Source: Parafilimonas sp. (GTDB lineage Bacteria > Bacteroidota > Bacteroidia > Chitinophagales > Chitinophagaceae). From it: a DNA stretch of 7,076 nucleotides. The notes beneath the pieces were generated by a model that saw only the letters and a list, made by a program, of their open reading frames with translations, did not search any database and was not told where the DNA came from. Position numbers and translations under genes: made by a program. The DNA lies in the NCBI GenBank assembly GCA_023251275.1, contig JAHEZC010000137.1, positions 1-7,076 on the forward strand, written 5' to 3'. Shown here piece after piece: positions 1 to 5,179 of the stretch (position 1 is its first letter; the number at the start of each line of letters is the position of its first letter).

Positions 1-10
1 GATATTTTTT

Positions 11-376
11 GTGCATATCAAAATTATTTTAGTTTCTTCAATTTGCAAACCATTTCATCATCCATTACCGGCATCCTTTGAGCAGATCCTTTACCCAAAA
101 ACCGCAAGAAAGGTTTTCTATAACATTGACCTTGCCGAACAAAGCAATGACCCCCAAACCATTCAAGAAACTTCAAAAAGAAATTTGGGAGTTCAGAACA
201 AAGTTCGGCGGACAACAAACCAGGCTGCTTGCATTTTGGGACAAAGACAATAAAACAGAAATATTGGTTTTTGCAACTCACGGTTTTTAAAAAAAGTTGA
301 CAAGGTTCCGGCAAACGAAATTGAAAGCGCACTGAATATCAGAAAAAAATACTTTGAAAATAAACTTATAAAATAA
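11..376 (+). pseudogene. Decayed HigB/RelE-type (phage Gp49-like, DUF891) toxin with two frameshifts
   Basis: Intact relatives are mRNA-cleaving ribonuclease toxins of type II toxin-antitoxin systems. Here the protein is spread over two frames. The frame starting at GTG 11 gives PKTARKVFYNIDLAEQSNDP up to about 154. The next frame gives KPFKKLQKEIWEFRTKFGG, then QQTRLLAFWDKDNKTEILVF and ATHGF up to 287. The first frame then resumes with KKVDKVPANEIESALNIRKK and YFENKLIK, stopping at TAA 374-376. The shifts fall in a run of five C (151-155; four would keep frame) and in the T5A7 tract (284-295; one base short). They cancel each other, but the TAA at 288-290 still interrupts the protein. The true start may lie left of the window, since the first 20 or so codons after GTG 11 look unlike the family. 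Family assignment rests on the IWEFR, RLLAFWD, ATHGF and KVP motifs. Sequencing error at the two homopolymers is the alternative to real decay. Confidence 0.7.
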
Positions 377-380
377 CATT

Positions 381-674
381 ATGGCGAAGACAGCAATGAA
401 ATCGTATTCGCTTACCGAAATGAAAGATAAATATATCGGCAAGAAAAGCACTAAAGACAGAGACGAATGCGAATACGAATACGAACTTCGTATGGATATT
501 TTACGACGAATGATAAAAACTGCAGGACAAGAACGTAAATTGACACAAGAGCAATCAGGTGAACTGTTTTCAACAAACAGTTTTTTTCCAATGATCAAAT
601 ATAATCCGCTAATTTTCCCATCAATTAAAAAAACCATTTTCAAATTGAATCTATGCTGGCAAAACAATGGCTGA
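381..674 (+). pseudogene. Truncated XRE/HigA-type antitoxin remnant
   Basis: This frame starts 4 bp after the toxin stop, the usual toxin-first order of HigBA operons. Residues 1-62 look like a Bacteroidota HigA-type antitoxin: a KDKYIGK segment, EYELRMDIL, then the start of a Cro/C1 helix-turn-helix at ERKLTQEQSGEL. In the family this helix is followed by a GxxQxxISKLE-like recognition helix and about 45 more residues. Here the similarity stops at about 566, and the remaining 35 residues to TGA 674 have no antitoxin character. DNA binding should therefore be lost. A GAATGC-GAATAC-GAATAC hexamer repeat (465-482) encodes ECEYEY, about two residues longer than I expect at this point. The frame overlaps the start of the next gene by 22 bp, which fits a broken remnant. 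Family call is fairly secure; truncation is seen directly as loss of motif. Confidence 0.7.
561..587 (+). terminator. Weak terminator-like hairpin at the antitoxin break
   Basis: The arms AACTGTTT (562-569) and AAACAGTT (575-582) are perfectly complementary around a TCAAC loop, with a further G-T pair outside, and the second arm runs into a T tract ending at 587. The stem is AT-rich, so termination may be weak. It lies exactly where antitoxin similarity ends, about 66 bp before the SIS-domain gene, and could stop read-through from the toxin-antitoxin remnant. Confidence 0.35.
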
Positions 675-1414
675 ATAATGTCCGGGGGATAATGGATGCC
701 ATCGAACAAACGCAGATAGAAAATATCCGTAAAGCGGCGGAAATAATGGCTGATAGCATTGAATGCGGACGATGGGTGCATACCTTCGGCTGCGGGCACG
801 CTACCATACCTGTGGAAGAAATGTATCCGCGTATTGGCGGGTTTGTCGGCTTTCATCCGATGATTGAATTGCCGCTCAGTTTCTTTACGCATATCACGGG
901 AGAAATGGGTGTGCACCAGTTTGTCTTCCTGGAAAGAGTAGAAGGGTACGGTATTGAGATCATGAAAGGATACAGTTTCGATCCGCGTGACACCATGTGG
1001 TTATTTTCTCATTCAGGCATTAATAATGTGAATATTGATGTGGCAATAGAAGCAAAAAGAAAAGGCATGAAGGTAATCGCCTTTGGCTCAGCAGCGGCTG
1101 CAAAAGGAAAGCAGACTCGGCACTCCAGCGGCAAAACGATTTTTGATGTGGCTGATATTGTGGTGGATACCTGTGCACCTGCGGAAGATGCATCAGTTCC
1201 GTTAAAAAACCATCAGGATAAGATCGGGCCTGTATCCACAATGGCTTTTGTAACCTGCGTCTGGATGACTGTTGTTACTGTGGCTGAGATCTTAGCTGAC
1301 CGGGGCGTCAAACTATATATTCATCCATCGCATAATGTGCCCGGCGATACCGGTGCAAAAGAAAGATTGGATGAAGCGTTGGCCGAATATAAAAAACGGG
1401 TAGCAGGCGTATAA
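653..1414 (+). CDS. SIS-domain sugar-phosphate-binding protein, UPF0309-like
   Basis: This 253-residue cytoplasmic protein consists of one SIS (sugar isomerase) domain, the fold that binds phosphosugars in isomerases, etherases and regulators. An N-terminal helix (residues 4-38) leads to the phosphosugar-loop motif FGCGHA (45-50). FLERVEGYG follows at 92-100, then the second SIS signature SHSGINNVN (119-127) with AIEAKRKGMKVIAFGS after it. The segments TRHSSGKTIFDVADIVVDTC and KIGPVSTM are typical of the UPF0309 / sugar isomerase domain-containing group, whose reaction is not firmly known. Length matches that group (about 245). ATG 653 was chosen because the residues it adds fit the family's first helix; ATG 692 is an internal alternative. 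There is no Shine-Dalgarno sequence, as is common in Bacteroidota. No sugar-metabolism gene lies beside it, so substrate cannot be read from context. Confidence 0.88.
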   Translation: MLAKQWLNNVRGIMDAIEQTQIENIRKAAEIMADSIECGRWVHTFGCGHATIPVEEMYPRIGGFVGFHPMIELPLSFFTHITGEMGVHQFVFLERVEGYGIEIMKGYSFDPRDTMWLFSHSGINNVNIDVAIEAKRKGMKVIAFGSAAAAKGKQTRHSSGKTIFDVADIVVDTCAPAEDASVPLKNHQDKIGPVSTMAFVTCVWMTVVTVAEILADRGVKLYIHPSHNVPGDTGAKERLDEALAEYKKRVAGV

Positions 1415-1444
1415 GGATGATCATTTAATAGAACTTATAGACAG

Positions 1445-1476
1445 TTGGCTTTTTGTAAAAATAAATTTTAATTTTA
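1445..1476 (+). promoter_or_regulatory. Possible Bacteroidota-type promoter for ribD
   Basis: TTGG at 1445-1448 and TAATTTTA at 1469-1476 resemble the Bacteroidota -33 (TTTG) and -7 (TAnnTTTG) elements, with 20 bases between them. The -7 element differs from consensus only at its last base. A start near 1483 would leave a leader of about 16 nt before ATG 1499. The region is AT-rich, so chance similarity is quite possible. Confidence 0.3.
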
Positions 1477-1498
1477 AGATGATGATCAATTTCCGGTA

Positions 1499-2575
1499 AT
1501 GACTATGGATGCACAATATATGGTTCGCTGCATAGAATTGGCAAAGTCAGGAGCGGGGAATGTTGCACCTAATCCTATGGTGGGGGCTTTGCTCGTTTAT
1601 GATAACAGGATCATCGGCGAGGGCTATCACCAACAATATGGCGGGCCTCATGCAGAAGTTAACTGTATCAATAGTGTAAGTGATGAAGATTACGATCTTT
1701 TAAATTCATCAACCTTATATGTATCATTGGAGCCTTGCACACATTTTGGCAAAACCCCGCCCTGTACTGATTTGATCATTGAAAAAAAAATTCCGAAAGT
1801 AGTTATCGGTTGCAGCGACTCTTTTAAAGAAGTGGATGGAAAAGGAATTGAGAAATTAGAAAAAGCCGGTGTTGAAGTACTAACAGGTGTTTTGGAAAAC
1901 GCATGTACAGATCTGAATAAACGCTTCTTTACATTTCATGCACAGCATCGTCCTTATATTATTTTAAAATGGGCACAAACAAATAATGCGAAAATTGCAT
2001 CAATGACAACAGAAAGATTGCTCATCAGCAATGAATACACTAACAGGCTTGTGCACAAATGGCGCAGTGAAGAAGCATCTGTTCTTGTTGGTACCAATAC
2101 AGCTTTCTTAGATGATCCCGGATTGACCAATCGCTTGTGGTATGGCAATAACCCGGTGAGATTGGTTGTTGATATGAATCTGCGCCTGCCGTCATCGCTG
2201 AAAATATTTAATGAAACAGCGCAAACAATTGTTTTCAATCAATATAAACATGCGATGGATGATTTTATTTTTTTTCCCCGCGGAAAGTATGAAATAAAAT
2301 ATTACCAGGTTGCGGCAGATGCAAGCCTCGTACACCAGGTACTCAATGCCTGTTACCGGCAAAATATTCAAAGTATTTTAGTGGAAGGCGGTGCAACATT
2401 ACTGCAATCATTTATTGATGAAGGACTATGGGATGAAGCAAGAATAATTACCAATGAAACATTAAAAATAAATAGGGGATTACCGGCACCTGAACTGACA
2501 GACTTCAAAATAATGCGTACCGAAAAAATATTTTCGGACAGGATTGACTATTACTCCAATTCTGCTCAATTATAA
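1499..2575 (+). CDS. ribD: Bifunctional riboflavin biosynthesis deaminase/reductase RibD
   Basis: RibD performs two successive steps of riboflavin synthesis in the cytoplasm: deamination of the pyrimidine ring derived from GTP, then NADPH-dependent reduction of the ribosyl side chain. The N-terminal deaminase domain (about 1-145) has NPMVGALLV (25-33), the zinc and catalytic motif HAE (51-53) and PC followed by GKTPPC (79-89), so the zinc ligands H51, C80 and C89 and the catalytic E53 are present. The reductase domain (about 150-355) has ILKWAQ, LVGTNTAFLDDPGLTNR and the NADPH-site VEGGATLLQSF (295-305). Length, 358, is normal. One oddity is that the usual DGKIA-type motif reads NAKIA at 163-167. 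ATG 1499 is the first in-frame start; ATG 1505 is close behind and also possible. The stop abuts the next gene's start, so the two are probably co-transcribed. No other rib gene is in the window. Confidence 0.96.
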   Translation: MTMDAQYMVRCIELAKSGAGNVAPNPMVGALLVYDNRIIGEGYHQQYGGPHAEVNCINSVSDEDYDLLNSSTLYVSLEPCTHFGKTPPCTDLIIEKKIPKVVIGCSDSFKEVDGKGIEKLEKAGVEVLTGVLENACTDLNKRFFTFHAQHRPYIILKWAQTNNAKIASMTTERLLISNEYTNRLVHKWRSEEASVLVGTNTAFLDDPGLTNRLWYGNNPVRLVVDMNLRLPSSLKIFNETAQTIVFNQYKHAMDDFIFFPRGKYEIKYYQVAADASLVHQVLNACYRQNIQSILVEGGATLLQSFIDEGLWDEARIITNETLKINRGLPAPELTDFKIMRTEKIFSDRIDYYSNSAQL

Positions 2576-3190
2576 ATGAGTGAAAACGAATTTTATAAAA
2601 CTATAAGAGGCCCCGCTTACGCAGAACTTAAGGACCGTGGCAGCAAATTTCTTGCTTATGCATTTCCAATTCAATCGGTGGATAATTTCAAAATAAAGTT
2701 ACAGGAACTGAAAAAAGAACACCCCAAAGCAGCGCATCATTGTTTTGCGTATCGCCTTGGCATAGATAGAAATAATTTTCGAATGAGTGATGACGGCGAA
2801 CCGCCCGGTACGGCAGGCAGGCCGATACTTGGACAGATAGACAGCAAAGGATTGACCAACGTGTTGTTGATTATTGTGCGTTATTTTGGCGGCACGTTAC
2901 TTGGCGTGCCAGGTTTGATCAGTGCATATAAAACCGCTGCCACATTGGCTTTGCAGGAAACAACTGTGGTGCAAAAACCTGTTAGTGTCCGCTGGCAACT
3001 CAACTTTGACTACACACAGATGAATGAGGTGATGCGCAGGATAAAAGCATTCAACTGCGAAATAACGGAACAGGATATGCAGTTGTTTTGCAGGATGGTG
3101 ATTGATGTTCCGAAAAACAGGATGCAAGAGATGACAGAAATATTTCGCAATATATATGGGTTAAAAATCAACTTCATTGGGCACGAATGA
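2576..3190 (+). CDS. yigZ: YigZ/IMPACT family protein (UPF0029)
   Basis: This 204-residue cytoplasmic protein is full length for the bacterial YigZ group, related to the eukaryotic translation regulator IMPACT; its biochemical role in bacteria is not settled. The N-terminal UPF0029 domain (about 1-125) carries all hallmarks: AHHCFAYRLG (53-62), the signature DDGEPPGTAGRPIL (72-85) and VRYFGGTLLGVPGL (101-114). The C-terminal part (about 140-204) fits the DUF1949 ferredoxin-like domain found in YigZ. The ATG follows the ribD stop with no spacing at all, so translation is probably coupled and the pair forms an operon. The stop lies 4 bp from the stop of the convergent dehydrogenase gene, which leaves no room for a separate terminator between them. 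Confidence 0.94.
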   Translation: MSENEFYKTIRGPAYAELKDRGSKFLAYAFPIQSVDNFKIKLQELKKEHPKAAHHCFAYRLGIDRNNFRMSDDGEPPGTAGRPILGQIDSKGLTNVLLIIVRYFGGTLLGVPGLISAYKTAATLALQETTVVQKPVSVRWQLNFDYTQMNEVMRRIKAFNCEITEQDMQLFCRMVIDVPKNRMQEMTEIFRNIYGLKINFIGHE

Positions 3191-3194
3191 AAAA

Positions 3195-4088
3195 TTACTT
3201 CCTGAATCTTTCACTCACCGCCAATTCTTTGCTTCCTGCTGTATAAATATAAAATCCTTCCCCTGTTTTTACACCAAGCTTTCCTGCTGCGACCATATTA
3301 ACCAATAAGGGACTAGGTGCGTATTTTGTATTGCCAAAGCCTTCATATAAAACATTCAAAATACTAAGACAAACATCCAGCCCGATAAAATCCGCAAGCT
3401 GCAGCGGCCCCATCGGGTGTGCCATCCCGAGTTTCATTACAGTATCAATTTCTTCTGCTCCGGCAACACCTTCATGCAAGCTGAAAATGGCTTCATTGAT
3501 CATTGGCATTAATATCCTGTTTGCAATAAACCCGGGATAATCATTTACTATGCATGGCACTTTCCCGAGTGTTTTGCTCAATGTTGTAATTGTCTCTGTA
3601 ACTTCTTTTTTTGTTGCATAACCATTTATAATCTCCACGAGTTTCATCACCGGCACGGGATTCATAAAATGCATCCCGATCACCATTTCCGGCCGTTTTG
3701 TAGCCGCTGCAATTTTTGTGATCGAGATGGAAGATGTATTGGATGCAAGAATACATGATGGTGGTGCAGCTTCATCTAATTGCTTAAAAATACTTAGTTT
3801 TAGTTCCATATTTTCTATTGCTGCTTCCACTGCAAGATCTGCGTTTTGCACCCCAACTGCAATATCAGTGAACGTTGTAATATTGGATAATGCCTGCTGC
3901 TTTTGTTCTTCTGTAACCGTGCCTTTTGTAATCTGCCGGTTGAAATTTTTTGTGATATCCTGAATGGCTTTTTCCAATTGCGCCGTATGCACATCAATCA
4001 AATTCACTGAAAAACCATTTTGAGCAAATACATGCGCTATGCCATTGCCCATTGTACCCGCACCGATTACAGAAACTTTTTGAATCAT
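3195..4088 (-). CDS. 3-hydroxybutyryl-CoA (3-hydroxyacyl-CoA) dehydrogenase
   Basis: This enzyme interconverts (S)-3-hydroxyacyl-CoA and 3-oxoacyl-CoA with NAD(P), serving fatty-acid beta-oxidation or butanoyl-CoA metabolism in the cytoplasm. Its 297 residues match the stand-alone single-function family (about 280-300). The Rossmann domain opens with VIGAGTMGNGIAHVFA (7-22), and SNTSS (116-120) precedes GMHFMNPVPVMKLVE (138-152). The C-terminal helical domain starts at PGFIANRIL (185-193). Catalytic residues are in place with family spacing: S119, H140, E152 and N190. GLDVCLSILNVL and KTGEGFYIY near the end are also typical. The start ATG at 4088 leads directly into the GxGxxG fold. The lrp-type gene lies 153 bp upstream on the same strand and could share its transcript or control it. 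Substrate chain length cannot be told from sequence alone; acetoacetyl-CoA is the usual annotation. Confidence 0.95.
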   Translation of the reverse strand: MIQKVSVIGAGTMGNGIAHVFAQNGFSVNLIDVHTAQLEKAIQDITKNFNRQITKGTVTEEQKQQALSNITTFTDIAVGVQNADLAVEAAIENMELKLSIFKQLDEAAPPSCILASNTSSISITKIAAATKRPEMVIGMHFMNPVPVMKLVEIINGYATKKEVTETITTLSKTLGKVPCIVNDYPGFIANRILMPMINEAIFSLHEGVAGAEEIDTVMKLGMAHPMGPLQLADFIGLDVCLSILNVLYEGFGNTKYAPSPLLVNMVAAGKLGVKTGEGFYIYTAGSKELAVSERFRK

Positions 4089-4103
4089 ATAAATATTTTA
4101 TAT
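4087..4103. repeat. AT-only palindrome overlapping the dehydrogenase start codon
   Basis: ATATAAA (4087-4093) and TTTATAT (4097-4103) form a perfect inverted repeat around TAT. One arm includes two bases of the minus-strand ATG at 4088-4086. It could be an operator or a weak leader hairpin affecting translation start, but the AT-only composition makes chance likely. The rest of the 4089-4241 gap shows no clear promoter or terminator. Confidence 0.25.
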
Positions 4104-4241
4104 CGTGTAAATGTTGAGAATATTCAGGTAAAAATTAGAAAGAGAAAAAAGTTATTTATTCATTTTTATTTGTATGCCCATTCATGTATAGTATAAAATT
4201 ATAGTTATCCGTTGATTTGAAAGACGCAGCATTGCAGCATT

Positions 4242-4715
4242 TTACTGATTACCTGTTACCACTACATTTCTGTTAAAGCTTTCATCGAGTGATATAAATG
4301 TTTCGGTACGCTCTATACCCTTAATTTTCTGCAACTCGTCATGCAATACAAAACGCAGTTGCCGGATGTCTTTACAAACTACTTCTGCGAACATGCTGTA
4401 ATTACCGGTAGTGTAATTAAGCCTGACAATTTCAGGTATTTTTTTTAATTCCTTAGCTACCATATCATAGAGAGAACTTTTTTCGAGATAAATACCTATA
4501 AAAGCTATTACATCATATCCAAGAGACCTTAGATCAACATTCAGTCTTGTGCCCTTTACTATGCCGCTTTCCATCAGCTTTTTGATGCGCACATGAATGG
4601 TACCGCCGGATACAAATAATTTCTTACCGAGGTCTGCGTAAGATATTTCTGCATCATCCATCATTTCCTCAATGATTTGAAAGTCGAGTTTATCCAGGTT
4701 AAATTTTGTACCCAT
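4242..4715 (-). CDS. Lrp/AsnC family transcriptional regulator
   Basis: Lrp/AsnC proteins are small DNA-binding regulators that respond to amino acids or related metabolites and assemble as dimers, octamers or hexadecamers. From ATG 4715 the protein has 157 residues. A winged helix-turn-helix covers about 7-60, with LDFQIIEEMMDDAEISYADL leading into GKKLFVSGGTIHVRIKKL and GIVKGTRL. A RAM ligand-binding domain covers about 66-148, with FIGIYLEKSS, the YTTGNYSMFAEVVCKD strand-loop-strand and KIKGIERTETFISL. ATG 4715 is preferred over an in-frame TTG nine bases earlier (4724), because relatives begin M-x-x-K-F-x-L-D. The 150-bp gap to the divergent RNA gene holds two palindromes that could be its own binding sites. 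The dehydrogenase gene downstream on the same strand is a plausible target or operon partner. Which ligand it senses is not readable from the sequence. Confidence 0.94.
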   Translation of the reverse strand: MGTKFNLDKLDFQIIEEMMDDAEISYADLGKKLFVSGGTIHVRIKKLMESGIVKGTRLNVDLRSLGYDVIAFIGIYLEKSSLYDMVAKELKKIPEIVRLNYTTGNYSMFAEVVCKDIRQLRFVLHDELQKIKGIERTETFISLDESFNRNVVVTGNQ

Positions 4716-4753
4716 TTTCGGCAAATGCTTTAAATATTTTTAATAGTAATGGG

Positions 4754-4797
4754 CAAATATTTGAATAAATTCTATATTATTCAACTTTTTGTTGAAT
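4754..4797. promoter_or_regulatory. Two palindromes between lrp and the RNA gene, candidate Lrp operators
   Basis: CAAATATTTG (4754-4763) is a perfect 10-bp palindrome. ATTCAAC (4779-4785) and GTTGAAT (4791-4797) are perfect 7-bp inverted arms around TTTTT. Their centres are about 30 bp apart, roughly three helical turns, on the promoter side of the lrp gene. Lrp/AsnC proteins often repress themselves through several phased AT-rich palindromes, so autoregulation is a reasonable inference. The AT richness of the region limits confidence. Confidence 0.4.
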
Positions 4798-4818
4798 TAT
4801 TCTTAATAAATCAGGTTA

Positions 4819-4847
4819 TTGACTTAATATTGCATGGCAAATAATAA
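4819..4847 (+). promoter_or_regulatory. Sigma-70-like promoter for the tRNA-like RNA
   Basis: TTGACT (4819-4824) and TAATAA (4842-4847) are separated by exactly 17 bp. Transcription would begin near 4854, about 12 nt before the first base of the acceptor stem at 4866. The elements look more like the canonical sigma-70 pattern than the TAnnTTTG type typical of Bacteroidota protein genes. The position relative to the RNA and its terminator strengthens the call. Confidence 0.45.
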
Positions 4848-4865
4848 AAGAACAGTGCTTAATAA

Positions 4866-5045
4866 TGTGGGGTGATGAAATTTCCGGCAGACATACCCTC
4901 TCGTCTCGGGGGTGGGGAATACAGGACAAACATAATGTAGAGCCGACAATCCCGGTAACAACCGGGATCAGGCCGACCAGGGTTGACCACTAATCTTTGC
5001 ATTACGGCTAACTGCCCCGTGGAGGTTCGAATCCTCCCCCTACAG
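4866..5045 (+). ncRNA. tRNA-like structured RNA with a 108-nt variable-region insertion
   Basis: I do not recognise this RNA. Its ends fold like a tRNA. TGTGGGG (4866-4872) pairs with CCCTACA (5038-5044) over 7 bp with one G-U pair. The T arm is perfect: GGAGG, loop TTCGAAT, CCTCC (5021-5037). A D-like arm has ATG/CAT stems (4875-4877, 4892-4894) and a loop containing GG, with T8 and A14 equivalents in place and a Leu-like AAATT...GGCAGAC. CCCTC/GGGGG (4896-4900, 4908-4912) forms a 5-bp anticodon-like arm, but its loop TCGTCTC has C where U33 should be and T at position 37, so decoding looks unlikely. Bases 4913-5020 replace the usual variable arm. They contain TGGGG/CCCCG at the base, a 10-bp helix (4933-4942 with 4995-5004, two G-U pairs) and a perfect 8-bp hairpin (4949-4968). 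No CCA is encoded; base 73 is G. Alternatives are a tRNA pseudogene carrying an insertion, or a mobile-element att remnant. Confidence 0.55.
4949..4968 (+). repeat. Perfect 8-bp GC-rich hairpin inside the tRNA-like RNA
   Basis: ATCCCGGT and ACCGGGAT are perfectly complementary around an AACA tetraloop. No T tract follows, so this is not a terminator. It forms the tip of the long inserted arm and is flanked by two copies of GCCGAC (4942-4947 and 4972-4977). Confidence 0.7.
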
Positions 5046-5050
5046 CATTT

Positions 5051-5078
5051 GCTTCGCAGGTTTCTGCGGAGCATTTTT
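5051..5078 (+). terminator. Intrinsic terminator after the tRNA-like RNA
   Basis: GCTTCGCAG (5051-5059) pairs with CTGCGGAGC (5064-5072), 9 bp with one G-T pair around a GTTT loop, followed directly by ATTTTT. It begins 6 nt after the end of the RNA and fits a dedicated stable-RNA transcription unit. The 101 bp from here to the next gene hold no clear promoter. Confidence 0.85.
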
Positions 5079-5179
5079 GTTTACTACCTGATTTCATGCA
5101 ATCTTTTTATACATTTTTTCATAATTTGAAACTCGGATTTCAATTGACATAGCCTATTTTACCATCCAAAATTCCTTGT

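Noticed and set aside
287..296. A AAA AAG heptamer (290-296) as a programmed -1 frameshift site rescuing the toxin
   Set aside because: In the zero frame the TAA at 288-290 comes before the slippery codons, so ribosomes would stop before reaching it. A separate frameshift at 151-155 would also still be needed.
287..916. Minus-strand open frame of 209 codons
   Set aside because: It lies antisense to the antitoxin remnant and to well-supported SIS protein coding sequence, and has no recognisable motifs.
4226..4241. Tandem duplication GCAGCATT x2 just past the lrp stop
   Set aside because: It is a perfect but only 8-bp duplication with no hairpin or T tract on the coding strand; probably a simple slippage scar.
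4716..4724. TTG 4724 as the start of the Lrp-type protein
   Set aside because: It adds only MPK before the ATG. The ATG at 4715 matches the N-terminus I expect for this family.
4900..4978. Group I intron interrupting a tRNA anticodon loop
   Set aside because: The possible U-G pair at the end of ACCCT is suggestive, but the insertion is far too short, and no P7-type core such as GACUA with its partner is visible.
4866..5045. tmRNA (ssrA)
   Set aside because: The RNA is only about 180 nt, lacks the GGATTCGAC-type 5' motif and a tag reading frame ending in ALAA-like residues, and has no G3-U70 pair in the acceptor stem.
4957..5045. An ordinary tRNA confined to the last 75-90 bases, with TTTGCAT (Ala) or TTG (Gln) as anticodon loop
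   Set aside because: No 5' strand complementary to CCCTACA lies at the right distance, and the candidate anticodon stems around 4990-5007 have mismatches or a 6-nt loop.
4859..5074. Minus-strand open frame of 71 codons across the RNA gene
   Set aside because: It is arginine- and proline-rich and lies antisense to the tRNA-like RNA and its terminator. It looks like a translation of structured RNA rather than a protein.
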